This document shows, one piece after another, positions 1 through 6,796 of a stretch of 21,686 bases of DNA. Origin of the DNA: a virus; the IMG/VR virus record IMGVR_UViG_3300043540_000044, positions 1 through 21,686 of that record, one strand, 5' to 3'. The first letter of the stretch is position 1. The number at the start of each line of letters is the position of its first letter. Both the position numbers and the translations under genes were made by a program. The notes under the pieces are model-generated. The model did not search any database and was not told the DNA's origin. It saw only the letters and a program-made list of their open reading frames with translations.

Positions 1-1
1 T

Positions 2-1030
2 TTCGTGATTACAGCGGACCAGATCCAACACATCGGCGTCGGCACTTATCAGGCACTCATCCCAGCGGACGTTCTAAACAAAATGGGCGGATGGCGGGAC
101 GTATGGCGGGTTGAGGGCATCCAGGGCGCCGGCCAGAGAAACTTTGAATTCGTCATCAATGTGGTCGTTGTTCCATCGGCGATTGCGACTCCGAGTCTTG
201 AGACAATTACGAACTGCACGTTGTCGGATCTCGATTGCTGTATGCTCAAGAAAAACTACCTGTGGCCGGTTTGGTCCGTGCTTGCGAACGGCTACTATCT
301 ACCCGATGACCGACTCCAGCATCATATCGACGTGGCCATTTCGTGGGCAGAGCGTCATGTCGGGCTCCCGTTTCGACAAACCCGTGTGCGCACACGTCCG
401 TTCGCTGATGATTTCACGAATATGCAGATTGGCGTCGATTATGACGAAGAGGGCGGACTTGTACAGTGGGATGAGGCTGATTCCCAGCATTGGAGTACCA
501 TCCGTCTACCACACACCAACATCATTCGCGTTGTGTCGGTACGCGGGATTTACGGCGGCCAGAACGTCTATCGCATCCCGGACGTGTGGGTACAGCGAAA
601 TGAGCTTAAGAACGGTTTTGTGCGCATCCGACCGACGACAACCGGAAGCATCGCAAACATCGTTGACAGCTCTGGACGGTTCCTTGACGTGACGCTGCTT
701 GAAAGCATTGGCATGAATTTCGTGCCAGGTTTCTGGGCGGTCGATTACGACTACGGGATGGAGGGCGGCCTAATCCCAAAGGAAATCTGCGATTTGGTCA
801 TGAAGCGCGCTGCGGTGATCCTTCTTGACCAGCTTGGACAAGCAATCGGTCGCGGTCTAACTTCTCGGTCGGCGTCGGTTGATGGCCTCAGTTCATCACT
901 CGGAACAGTGGCTAACTCCGAAAGAACGATGTTTGGCGCTCTGGCGCGGCGATATGAAGAGGATTTGGCTCCAGAAAATTTGCTGGATTTGCGCAGGTAT
1001 TACAAAGGGATGGGCATATTCATTGCTTGA
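2..1030 (+). CDS. Head-tail connector/adaptor-like protein (5' end outside window)
   Basis: Probably part of the head-tail joining complex under the portal. The reading frame is open to the window edge; the first possible start is GTG at 5, but the opening residues read like the middle of a domain, so I think the true start is upstream. A central stretch with DVAISWAERHVGLPF (about residues 108-122) resembles the helical start of phage head-tail connector proteins. The C-terminal 85 residues have helices ending in ASVDGLSSSLGT and a terminal LRRYYKGMG, a pattern I associate from memory with connector/adaptor proteins of Bacillus-type myoviruses. It sits at the head-completion end of the cluster, upstream of the neck and tail genes, which fits. 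The exact family is not certain; unspecified virion protein is the alternative. Confidence 0.5.
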   Translation, partial: FVITADQIQHIGVGTYQALIPADVLNKMGGWRDVWRVEGIQGAGQRNFEFVINVVVVPSAIATPSLETITNCTLSDLDCCMLKKNYLWPVWSVLANGYYLPDDRLQHHIDVAISWAERHVGLPFRQTRVRTRPFADDFTNMQIGVDYDEEGGLVQWDEADSQHWSTIRLPHTNIIRVVSVRGIYGGQNVYRIPDVWVQRNELKNGFVRIRPTTTGSIANIVDSSGRFLDVTLLESIGMNFVPGFWAVDYDYGMEGGLIPKEICDLVMKRAAVILLDQLGQAIGRGLTSRSASVDGLSSSLGTVANSERTMFGALARRYEEDLAPENLLDLRRYYKGMGIFIA

Positions 1031-1056
1031 TGTACTCTGCTTGAGTCGAGGATAAT
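1027..1056 (+). promoter_or_regulatory. Candidate sigma70-like promoter
   Basis: TTGATG (1027-1032) is followed after 18 bases by GATAAT (1051-1056): 4/6 and 5/6 matches to the -35 and -10 consensus. It lies in the 65-base gap before the 1096 gene and would start transcription near 1063. Short consensus matches are common by chance and the phage may use its own sigma factor, so this is a weak call. Confidence 0.22.
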
Positions 1057-1095
1057 GGAGTTTAGCAATCAAAAACCCCAAGGGAGGTAGATAGT

Positions 1096-1503
1096 ATGGA
1101 AGCAAGTGATTTTCCGAATCTGACAGCGGATCAGTACAGAAAACTGAAAAGCATCGAAGGAAACGGCATGGGCTCGGGCATTTTGCCCGGCATGGTGAAC
1201 GACATTCTCGGTCGCCTGACCGCCGTTGAAGCAACAGCGGGTTCGGCTCTGCAAACCGAAACCGATCCCACCATCGTTCCGTATCTGTCAGCCGCCAGCG
1301 CCGGCGGAAGCGCGACGGAAACACTCACCTTCACGGGCTTGGCCGCTGGCGATCAAATTCTCAGCATCGGCATCAAGACCCAGGGCGCGAATCCTGTCAA
1401 CGTGCTGTCTTACGCCAACCAAGCAGCGAATGCTCTCGACGTTACGTTCTCTGGAGATCCCGGAGTCGGCGCAATTGTCGAAATCGCGGTCAAGAAAGCG
1501 TAA
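1096..1503 (+). CDS. Small virion protein, possible head decoration or fibre protein
   Basis: A protein of 135 residues that I do not recognise as a defined family. The ATG is preceded by a strong AGGGAGG (1081-1087) at 8 bases. Residues 1-50 are mixed, with a short heptad-like helix (DILGRLTAVEATAG, about 36-49). The rest is rich in Ala, Gly, Thr and Val and alternates as beta strands, ending in a compact beta domain. A short helix leading into a beta domain is the architecture of small trimeric head fibres and decoration proteins, but this is inference from composition. It has its own strong ribosome site and possibly its own promoter, suggesting high expression, as for a structural protein. 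Confidence 0.4.
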   Translation: MEASDFPNLTADQYRKLKSIEGNGMGSGILPGMVNDILGRLTAVEATAGSALQTETDPTIVPYLSAASAGGSATETLTFTGLAAGDQILSIGIKTQGANPVNVLSYANQAANALDVTFSGDPGVGAIVEIAVKKA

Positions 1504-1515
1504 TTGGGGTCTTGA

Positions 1516-2373
1516 GTGTTCGGAAACCAGCCTTCTTCTCCTGGTGGGTTCAGCGGCAACAAACGCTTTCCCACCGGGAACAACGAATTTCCACAGGTCG
1601 ACCATCAAACGATTGTCGATATGGTTCGGCAGAACGCCGTGGCGGTTCGCTATTGGAAGGCGATTCAGTGCCCATGCTACACCGAACAGACTGGCCAGCC
1701 GCAGATCAACTGCGCGACCTGTCGCGGCCTAGGGTGGGCATATTCCGATCACGAGACGGACACTATTTACTTGAGGGCAATGGTCCATAGCCGTCGCTCT
1801 CAGCGCATCAACGAGGCTGGCGGGTTGATGACAAAAGGGTATTCGTCAATGACTTTCTTGCCAGGAGTAATTCCAGGTGACGGGGATTTGGTTCAAGTAT
1901 GCAAAGACCGGGAGATTATCAATTCCGAATCCATAACTGCTGGATTTACCTTGAATGACGGATCTACTGGAGAAACGCTACGCATGAGGGATGTTGTGTG
2001 CGTAGAAAATGTATCGATGCTCAATCAAGTAACAAAGCGCATCGTAAGAATTGACGAAAGTCTTTGGGAGTACGATCCGGCCCAAAGGCGTATAGTTTTT
2101 CACCCAGAGCTGCCGGCTGGTACTCGTTACAGTGTAAGATATTTAGCAGTACCGGAGTACATTCTTCGCGGCGACACATCGAAACCAGTTCTTCGCGTCG
2201 CTCACGATGATGCCCTCCAGGAACCAGCGCGGATTACGAAGGACATTGTTTATCCATTCAACGTCCAAGCAGTTCGACTGGATCGAGCTATGCTTCAGAG
2301 GCTTCGAGGACAGCTCGACACCCAGACGCAAAGCACGTTCAATAACTCGAAGGGCAGGGGGCCTTTTCTGTGA
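1516..2373 (+). CDS. Neck/head-closure candidate with N-terminal CxC-x11-CxxC zinc motif
   Basis: A protein of 285 residues starting at GTG 1516, 12 bases after the previous stop, with a weak TTGGGG ribosome site. Residues 52-69 hold Cys52, Cys54, Cys66 and Cys69 (CPC...CATC) followed by RGLGW, a zinc-knuckle pattern resembling the CxxCxGxG of DnaJ. Similar Cys clusters followed by G-x-G occur, as I recall, in head-completion proteins of many tailed phages. The remainder is mostly beta, with a segment around residues 150-215 reading like a beta-barrel adaptor. Its position between a connector-like gene and the tail genes supports a neck role. Metal binding is inferred from the motif only. The stop overlaps the next start (GTGA), so the two are translationally coupled. 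Confidence 0.45.
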   Translation: MFGNQPSSPGGFSGNKRFPTGNNEFPQVDHQTIVDMVRQNAVAVRYWKAIQCPCYTEQTGQPQINCATCRGLGWAYSDHETDTIYLRAMVHSRRSQRINEAGGLMTKGYSSMTFLPGVIPGDGDLVQVCKDREIINSESITAGFTLNDGSTGETLRMRDVVCVENVSMLNQVTKRIVRIDESLWEYDPAQRRIVFHPELPAGTRYSVRYLAVPEYILRGDTSKPVLRVAHDDALQEPARITKDIVYPFNVQAVRLDRAMLQRLRGQLDTQTQSTFNNSKGRGPFL

Positions 2374-3005
2374 GAGAGCTAGACCGTCAGATAGACAGAT
2401 GCCGAAAGGCTCTAGCTTTTCTTGGAGCCTCAAAAAAGAGCCCAGGCAACGCGATTGTTCACGACACCAGCTCTGGAAAATCAATGTATTCCAGAAGTCC
2501 AAAGGCCACTGGTCAAGCTGCTAAATTTAGCATGGGTAAAACTGGCAGCGGAAAACCGATTTCAAGTTTTTCGCATCAAGAAGCCGGCCACAGTTGGGGA
2601 CCAAAGGATCATCTTGATGCCTATCGCGCCCACACAAACCATGCCGCCAGTCTCTCAGAAAATGAATCACATCCAAAATTGATCGAGCATCACCAGCAGG
2701 CCGCGCAATACCACTATCAGCAGGCGTTTCCTCAATCGAGTATTAAGAAGTCAAATCCCCATCCTCATAAGGCACTTGGGAAAACTAGATCAGGTAAAAC
2801 AGTTTATCACCACGTTCACCATCACAAGCACAAACATTTCAACAAGCAAGATCACGCGGATGCCGCTCACCTTCACTTCAAGAGAAACAATCGACTACTC
2901 AATCGGTTGAAGCACGCGAAGGGAAAAATGCGCGAAGCGATCCAGAGGCTCATAAAAAAACACGGACTGGGAGTGCAGGTCCACGGACACGCATACCATT
3001 CATAG
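2370..3005 (+). CDS. His-rich basic protein with internal duplication (GKTxSGK ... DHxDA), unknown function
   Basis: A protein of 211 residues starting at GTG 2370 and overlapping the previous stop by four bases. It contains 27 histidines (about 13%) and many Lys/Arg. Two copies of a module are offset by exactly 81 residues: GKTGSGKP at 56-63 with DHLDA at 80-84 and His88, then GKTRSGKT at 137-144 with DHADA at 161-165 and His169. A third partial SGK box lies at 35-40 (SGKSMY). After copy 1 come helices with regularly spaced His (about 81-118); after copy 2 a His/Lys run (147-156) and a basic helix (170-200). I do not know the function. Metal binding or nucleic-acid binding is plausible from composition. 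The second SGK box matches a Walker A pattern, but nothing else supports an ATPase. Confidence 0.7.
   Translation: MRELDRQIDRCRKALAFLGASKKSPGNAIVHDTSSGKSMYSRSPKATGQAAKFSMGKTGSGKPISSFSHQEAGHSWGPKDHLDAYRAHTNHAASLSENESHPKLIEHHQQAAQYHYQQAFPQSSIKKSNPHPHKALGKTRSGKTVYHHVHHHKHKHFNKQDHADAAHLHFKRNNRLLNRLKHAKGKMREAIQRLIKKHGLGVQVHGHAYHS
2535..2885 (+). repeat. Internal protein-level duplication in the His-rich gene
   Basis: Copy 1 is encoded by about 2535-2642 (residues 56-91) and copy 2 by about 2778-2885 (residues 137-172). The spacing from the first Gly of GKTxSGK to the Asp of DHxDA is 24 residues in both. DNA identity is low outside the motifs, so the duplication is old. Confidence 0.6.
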
Positions 3006-3013
3006 GGGGAATA

Positions 3014-3409
3014 ATGGGGACGTTAAAACTTGAACAGACTCTCACGCTGCGTGCGTACAAAAAACCGACTCAGGCCGGCGTCGCCATCACGCAGTTCGAT
3101 TTTAAACTCGATCCGCCTGAGAATTTGGCAATCGACGATTACAACGAAGACGAAGGATCTCGTTACAACGTCGCCGATGCGACCGTTGACCAAGATATGA
3201 GTCTCGGTTCCGTTGCCCTGGCCAAGGTCCTCATTTTTCAACCTGACCAAGACATCAACGTGAAGATTGTGAACGCCAACGGCACCACTCCTGACATGGT
3301 TTTCAAGGGCGGTCGCACAACGGTCTTGCACATGGAATTCACCGGCATAAAACTTTCAAACAGTAGTGGAGCGGCGGTAACTGGCCGCTTCTTCGCCATG
3401 GGAGATTAA
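3014..3409 (+). CDS. Small beta-rich putative virion protein
   Basis: A protein of 131 residues with a GGGGGA ribosome site just after the upstream stop. It is almost entirely predicted beta: alternating hydrophobic strands, the segment LAKVLIFQPDQDINVKIVNA (about 73-92), and a C-terminal strand pair ending RFFAMGD. The pattern 'status/time marker, strand, D-x-x-I-x-V-K-I' recalls small beta-sandwich phage proteins described as structural or decoration proteins, but I cannot place it in a named family. No signal peptide or membrane segment. It is followed one base later by the next ATG, so it is co-translated with that gene. Confidence 0.5.
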   Translation: MGTLKLEQTLTLRAYKKPTQAGVAITQFDFKLDPPENLAIDDYNEDEGSRYNVADATVDQDMSLGSVALAKVLIFQPDQDINVKIVNANGTTPDMVFKGGRTTVLHMEFTGIKLSNSSGAAVTGRFFAMGD

Positions 3410-3410
3410 A

Positions 3411-3623
3411 ATGGCAGCACGCACAAAAGCGCAAATTGTTCAAGAAGCTCAGGCAATCGCAGGAAATTTCGGAGTGTCGATCAATGCCGCAGGCGCGAAT
3501 GCTGGCGATTGCAGTGCTCCGGCAACGAAGCCTTCGATGACCTGGGAACAGGCAATGATTCGTCTGCAACTGTTGCAGCTCGAATTGTTGGCAAATATCA
3601 GAGAAAGTGAAACGAACCCATAA
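3411..3623 (+). CDS. Hypothetical small protein (70 aa)
   Basis: The start ATG lies one base after the TAA of the upstream gene, so expression probably depends on reinitiation. Residues 1-18 form a short amphipathic helix; a Gly/Ala-rich linker follows, and residues 42-64 form a second helix rich in Leu, Gln and Glu (MTWEQAMIRLQLLQLELLAN). The helical C-terminus could mediate oligomerisation. I do not recognise it. Reality is supported by tight packing in the operon and by the strong ribosome site of the next gene lying just after its stop. Confidence 0.5.
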   Translation: MAARTKAQIVQEAQAIAGNFGVSINAAGANAGDCSAPATKPSMTWEQAMIRLQLLQLELLANIRESETNP

Positions 3624-3632
3624 GGAGGGACC

Positions 3633-3989
3633 ATGAGTCTACGGATTAGAATTGCCGCGAAAGCGGATCTCACAAAGCTCCCCAAGAACATTGTTCTTTC
3701 GGGCAAGGGAGTGAACCGAGTCAACCTCGCCAATGGCGAGTTATACGACAGATGCCCGATTGAAAACTACCATCATCAAAATGTGGCTCCGTCATCAGTT
3801 GACGCCGCCAATGAAGATTCAGTGGACGTTTTCGTTGGATCAGCGGGTTCCGAAAAACCCGAGATGGACCTGAGCGGCGTATGGCAAGTCGTTCTGGTTG
3901 GCGCCAGTCCGCTTGTCGAGGTCAGCGACGAATCCGTAAACCTCTGGCACCTGCAAAAAGTCGAAACTGTCCGCAACGAAACAACTTGA
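3633..3989 (+). CDS. Hypothetical protein (118 aa), beta-rich
   Basis: The start has a near-perfect AAGGAGGG ribosome site, one of the strongest in the window, suggesting high expression. The sequence begins MSLRIRIAAKADLTKLPKN, then an NGELYDRCPIENYH segment and a C-terminal pair of strands (WQVVLVGASPLVEV and VNLWHLQKVETV). Acidic and polar residues dominate the middle. No membrane segment, signal peptide or recognisable catalytic motif. It is most likely a small structural or accessory virion protein given its neighbours; the function is unknown. Confidence 0.5.
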   Translation: MSLRIRIAAKADLTKLPKNIVLSGKGVNRVNLANGELYDRCPIENYHHQNVAPSSVDAANEDSVDVFVGSAGSEKPEMDLSGVWQVVLVGASPLVEVSDESVNLWHLQKVETVRNETT

Positions 3990-4000
3990 AGAGGTAATCA

Positions 4001-4489
4001 ATGAGCCGATTGGAGAAGGTTATTGACTCAGTACGCGCGCGCTCCGGGATGGTTGAAAAATCCGAACCGGCAAATCGTCCGCGTCTGAGCAAAGCAATTT
4101 CGACGGCTCGTGAGCGCCTCAGTGATCGTTATCAAGGTGACGATCTTGAAAAGGGTGTTCACGATGCCATGTACCACCATGCGTTGCACGCGCGGGCCGC
4201 AAATTCGGCGCGCTATAAGGGAGAGAAGTCGACTCCCGAGCATGATAAAAAGTGCAGTGAAATCGGTAAGCAGCATGAATTCATGTTTCTCCGCCACGCG
4301 CTTGAGAACGCCAAACACAAAGCGAAGTACGCTGGCGATATGAAGTGGAAAATGCAGAAGTCGATGGATTACTACGACAGTGAGGCACCATACGACGACA
4401 GCGATCCCGATTACAAGAAGGCGTGCGACCACTATAAGAATGGCGGTGGTTACGTTGGGCACAAGCACGATAAATTCAAGGAGGATTGA
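4001..4489 (+). CDS. His-rich helical protein, unknown function
   Basis: A protein of 162 residues with an AGAGGT ribosome site. The N-terminal 45 residues are basic and helical. Residues 50-110 form a probable helical hairpin with His at regular intervals (VHDAMYHHALHARAANSA, then a turn, then HDKKCSEIGKQHEFMFLRHA and AKHKAKY). The C-terminal part is acidic, with Tyr and Asp (YYDSEAPYDDSDPDYKK), and ends GHKHDKFKED; 11 histidines in all. The hairpin of H-x2-A-x3-H type resembles the helices after each DHxDA box in the 2370 gene, so the two may be distant relatives or share a partner. Function unknown; metal or nucleic-acid binding is a guess from composition. Its stop shares one base with the next ATG (TGATG). 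Confidence 0.6.
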   Translation: MSRLEKVIDSVRARSGMVEKSEPANRPRLSKAISTARERLSDRYQGDDLEKGVHDAMYHHALHARAANSARYKGEKSTPEHDKKCSEIGKQHEFMFLRHALENAKHKAKYAGDMKWKMQKSMDYYDSEAPYDDSDPDYKKACDHYKNGGGYVGHKHDKFKED

Positions 4490-4716
4490 TGTCCAGACTT
4501 GAAGAACTTCGTCAGCAGGCGCTCCAGTGGTCAGATGAAACTCGCAAGATCCAAAAGGGGTATGAGGGTTTCAAAAAACTAGGGAACGAGCTTTCCCAAC
4601 GCAAGGGGAAAAAGAAGGTCAAGAACGTGAAGGCACTTGAGGCTTGGATTGGACGCCGAAAATACGGCAAAGCCAAATTCCAAGCGGCGGCGGCCCACGG
4701 AAAGAAGATGGGTTGA
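4489..4716 (+). CDS. Small basic protein (75 aa), unknown function
   Basis: I chose ATG 4489 rather than TTG 4486. ATG shares its A with the upstream TGA, and AAGGAGG at 4478-4484 sits 4 bases before it. The protein is strongly basic, with a run around KLGNELSQRKGKKKVKN. Its C-terminal half, KALEAWIGRRKYGKAKFQAA, resembles a short motif (AWIGRkKYGk-x-F) that I recall at the ends of various uncultured-phage proteins; that recollection is unverified. It starts MSRLE like the upstream protein, but the similarity ends there. Nucleic-acid binding is plausible from charge only. Confidence 0.5.
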   Translation: MSRLEELRQQALQWSDETRKIQKGYEGFKKLGNELSQRKGKKKVKNVKALEAWIGRRKYGKAKFQAAAAHGKKMG

Positions 4717-4719
4717 ACG

Positions 4720-5199
4720 ATGCCAGGATTCGTGAAGACGCCGGCGGACGAGAATAAATGGCAACACGCCAAAGACATTTCGGACGCCATCAGGCGGAAA
4801 AAGGGTGGCAAGAAGATCAATGGCAGGGCGTCCAACAAATACGCTCTTGCGAATTGGATTTTCCACCACCGCCTGAACAAAGCGTCTCTCGATGCTGTCA
4901 TCGGCCCAGTTGAGGCGACGAAACGAAAACTTTCGCCCTATTACATTGTTTATTTTGTCAGTCCGAAAACACAGAAAATGATCGTGATGCAGGCTTATCC
5001 CGATCAGGCCGGCGCCAAAGAGCATCTCGCTCAGTTCAAAAAGCGTTACGGCAAATTGGTTCAAGCTGGAATTCAAGAGACGTTCCCCGACAAAAACAAG
5101 GATCTTGCGATCCAGCATTTTTCCGGCGGTCGCGCGATGAAACAGACGGTCGCCAAATGCAGGGACCTCATTCGCCAAAGGAAAGAATGGTCAAGGTAG
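4720..5199 (+). CDS. Basic protein with N-terminal 'FVKTPADE-x-KW' motif, unknown function
   Basis: A protein of 159 residues starting three bases after the previous stop, with no clear ribosome site, so translation is probably coupled. Residues 4-17 (FVKTPADENKWQHA) and 41-48 (YALANWIF) match a short helical phage motif that I remember as 'kTP-D-E-x-W-x-x-A ... YALanyIf', seen in many phage proteins of unknown role. Residues 73-100 form a beta hairpin (YYIVYFVSPKTQKMIVMQAY), and the rest is helical and basic. The motif appears here as a stand-alone protein next to the 4489 gene, which carries another recurrent short motif. No enzymatic residues are visible. Confidence 0.5.
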   Translation: MPGFVKTPADENKWQHAKDISDAIRRKKGGKKINGRASNKYALANWIFHHRLNKASLDAVIGPVEATKRKLSPYYIVYFVSPKTQKMIVMQAYPDQAGAKEHLAQFKKRYGKLVQAGIQETFPDKNKDLAIQHFSGGRAMKQTVAKCRDLIRQRKEWSR

Positions 5200-5936
5200 C
5201 GTTTTCATTTCCGCCCGAAATCGCACGAAATCCGAGAGTGAGAAGTGCGCTCCTGGATGCAGGAAATTTTGTCCGTGATTTGTGGCTTGCTCGCGCCCCC
5301 TATTCCAGCGGGGATTACGCCAGAGGCTTGATGCACGCCGGTTCGGTGAAACTTACCGGGAATAAGCTAGAAATCACGAACACCTGTCCGCACGCTGCTG
5401 TGGTTGAATTTGGTTTTCGCAGCTACAACATTGGTCTTGCGATTTTGAATAGTGGCAAAGGCGTCAGGATGAGTGCCGAGGGTTTTCGCTACAAGGTCAT
5501 TAAGATCGGCGACACCGCCAAGGCTCGCTATCGTCAGGCGTCCGTCGCCCAGGCGGTGCAGAAATCCTATGCGAAACTCGCGCCCATTGGACTTTCAAAT
5601 CCGAATTTTAAATTTGGAGCATACAAACCGAGAATGTCGCTCCAAAAACCGTTAAAGCCGGGAGCGGTGCGCGGCACTTCACAGGTTTTGACGATTTCCG
5701 AAAAGGCAATCAAGCAGAACCCTGATAAGTGGCGGATGCCGTCGCGTGATGGTAAAAAGCTGGGTGAGCGAATTCAAAAAGAAGGCGCCGTTATCATCAA
5801 GGATGTGGTCCGCAGGATCATCGCTCAAGAGCGTGACCGTCAAAAGCGCCTGTACGGTAAAAAGCCGAGATGGTTCAAGCCGTCAATGGCGCGCGCTCCT
5901 CTTAAGCAGGTGCCAGTTAGTCGAGGTAGTAAATGA
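5187..5936 (+). CDS. HK97 gp10-like neck / tail-completion protein
   Basis: Likely joins the head-completion proteins to the tail tube. I chose ATG 5187 (249 residues) over GTG 5157: AAAGGA lies at 5177-5182, and residue 1 there starts the conserved domain, leaving a short overlap with the upstream gene. Residues 29-48 (VRDLWLARAPYSSGDYARGL) and 65-76 (NTCPHAAVVEFG) match the HK97 gp10 pattern: a helix, 'AP..tG.l..s', strands, then 'YA..vEfG'. The family is usually about 110-150 residues; here a basic C-terminal extension of about 130 residues (about 120-249) is added, ending rich in Lys and Arg. Its position just before the tail terminator and sheath is the usual one for this family. Confidence 0.5.
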   Translation: MVKVAFSFPPEIARNPRVRSALLDAGNFVRDLWLARAPYSSGDYARGLMHAGSVKLTGNKLEITNTCPHAAVVEFGFRSYNIGLAILNSGKGVRMSAEGFRYKVIKIGDTAKARYRQASVAQAVQKSYAKLAPIGLSNPNFKFGAYKPRMSLQKPLKPGAVRGTSQVLTISEKAIKQNPDKWRMPSRDGKKLGERIQKEGAVIIKDVVRRIIAQERDRQKRLYGKKPRWFKPSMARAPLKQVPVSRGSK

Positions 5937-6796
5937 GTTTTGTGTGTGCAGAACATTTGATTGAGTATGCGATTCGCATTGGCGTTGACGATATTCAAAA
6001 AGATCCCAACCTCGTCAATTTTATGTTTTACACCGAGAAGCATTTGCAAGAAGGCGCTGACCTGACTCCTCCAGGGCAGGAGGCTGGAAGTGTAAGAGAG
6101 CCGTTGCCATACGACTACTTCCAGAAACGCCTCCTAGAAATCCCTAAACGACAGGCGGAGACAGGCCAGCAGGACATATTCAAAAATACGATACCACAGG
6201 TGCCGGACATCATTGACTACCTCAGTACCGCGAACGTCAGAATCGTTCATGGATTTCCTCGCGACGAAAAGGATCTGCCGGCAATTAGCATCACGCTGGG
6301 CAATGAGGATGAGAAGCAGTACCTCGGAATGGAAAAAGGCACTGTGCAAGTCGATGGCGGAAAGAAGTACACCATCGTCGGAGCTGATGCTCCGGCACAA
6401 TACATGATCCGCATTTTGAGTCCGAACTACGACGAAACTGTGGTCTGGTACTACATTATCAAGTACGCGCTCTGGCGATACCGCAAGCATATCGAAGGCT
6501 ACGGAATGCGCGAACAGAGCGTCTCATGGTTGGACGTTGACCTGGCCCAACAGTATGTCGAATCAGGTTTGTACATCTACCAGCGGTCGGCGGTATTGTC
6601 GTGCGTCAAAGATGAGGACATCCCGATTGAGAAGGACGGTTTCGACGAGCTGAACATGGGCGTGACCACTCCAGACGCCGCGCCCGGCGTCGATCCTGGC
6701 GGTCCAGTTCCATCCGGCGCAGTTGTTCCAGATCCGCCCGGTCCGCCGCCGGAGCCAATTCACCCGCTCGAATACGTTCCACCGGGAGGCGGTTAG
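5933..6796 (+). CDS. Probable tail terminator with Pro-rich C-terminal tail
   Basis: Likely caps the tail tube and sheath at the head end. A protein of 287 residues; ATG overlaps the previous stop (ATGA). Residues 85-215 carry the features expected: 'LPAISITLGNEDE' (a strand followed by an acidic loop), then 'YMIRILSPNYDETVVWYYII' and a helix (KYALWRYRKHIE), then 'YVESGLYIYQRSAVLSC'. This alternation of strand, two-helix pair and strand is typical of phage terminator proteins (lambda gpU / T4 gp15 fold group), and the gene lies between a gp10-like gene and the sheath. The last 55 residues are an unusual Pro/Gly/Asp linker (PDPPGPPPEPIHP and similar), probably disordered. Function rests on context plus pattern, not on a decisive motif. 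Confidence 0.45.
   Translation: MSFVCAEHLIEYAIRIGVDDIQKDPNLVNFMFYTEKHLQEGADLTPPGQEAGSVREPLPYDYFQKRLLEIPKRQAETGQQDIFKNTIPQVPDIIDYLSTANVRIVHGFPRDEKDLPAISITLGNEDEKQYLGMEKGTVQVDGGKKYTIVGADAPAQYMIRILSPNYDETVVWYYIIKYALWRYRKHIEGYGMREQSVSWLDVDLAQQYVESGLYIYQRSAVLSCVKDEDIPIEKDGFDELNMGVTTPDAAPGVDPGGPVPSGAVVPDPPGPPPEPIHPLEYVPPGGG

Noticed and set aside
2778-2801. Walker A-like GKTRSGKT in the His-rich protein, suggesting an ATPase
   Set aside because: The other copy is GKTGSGKP, without the final Ser/Thr; no hydrophobic strand precedes it and no Walker B follows. It is better explained as a repeated SGK box.
4579-5178. Minus-strand open frame (199 codons) opposite the 4489 and 4720 genes
   Set aside because: It spans two plus-strand genes with coupled starts and good context; its composition looks like an antisense shadow and it has no operon partner.
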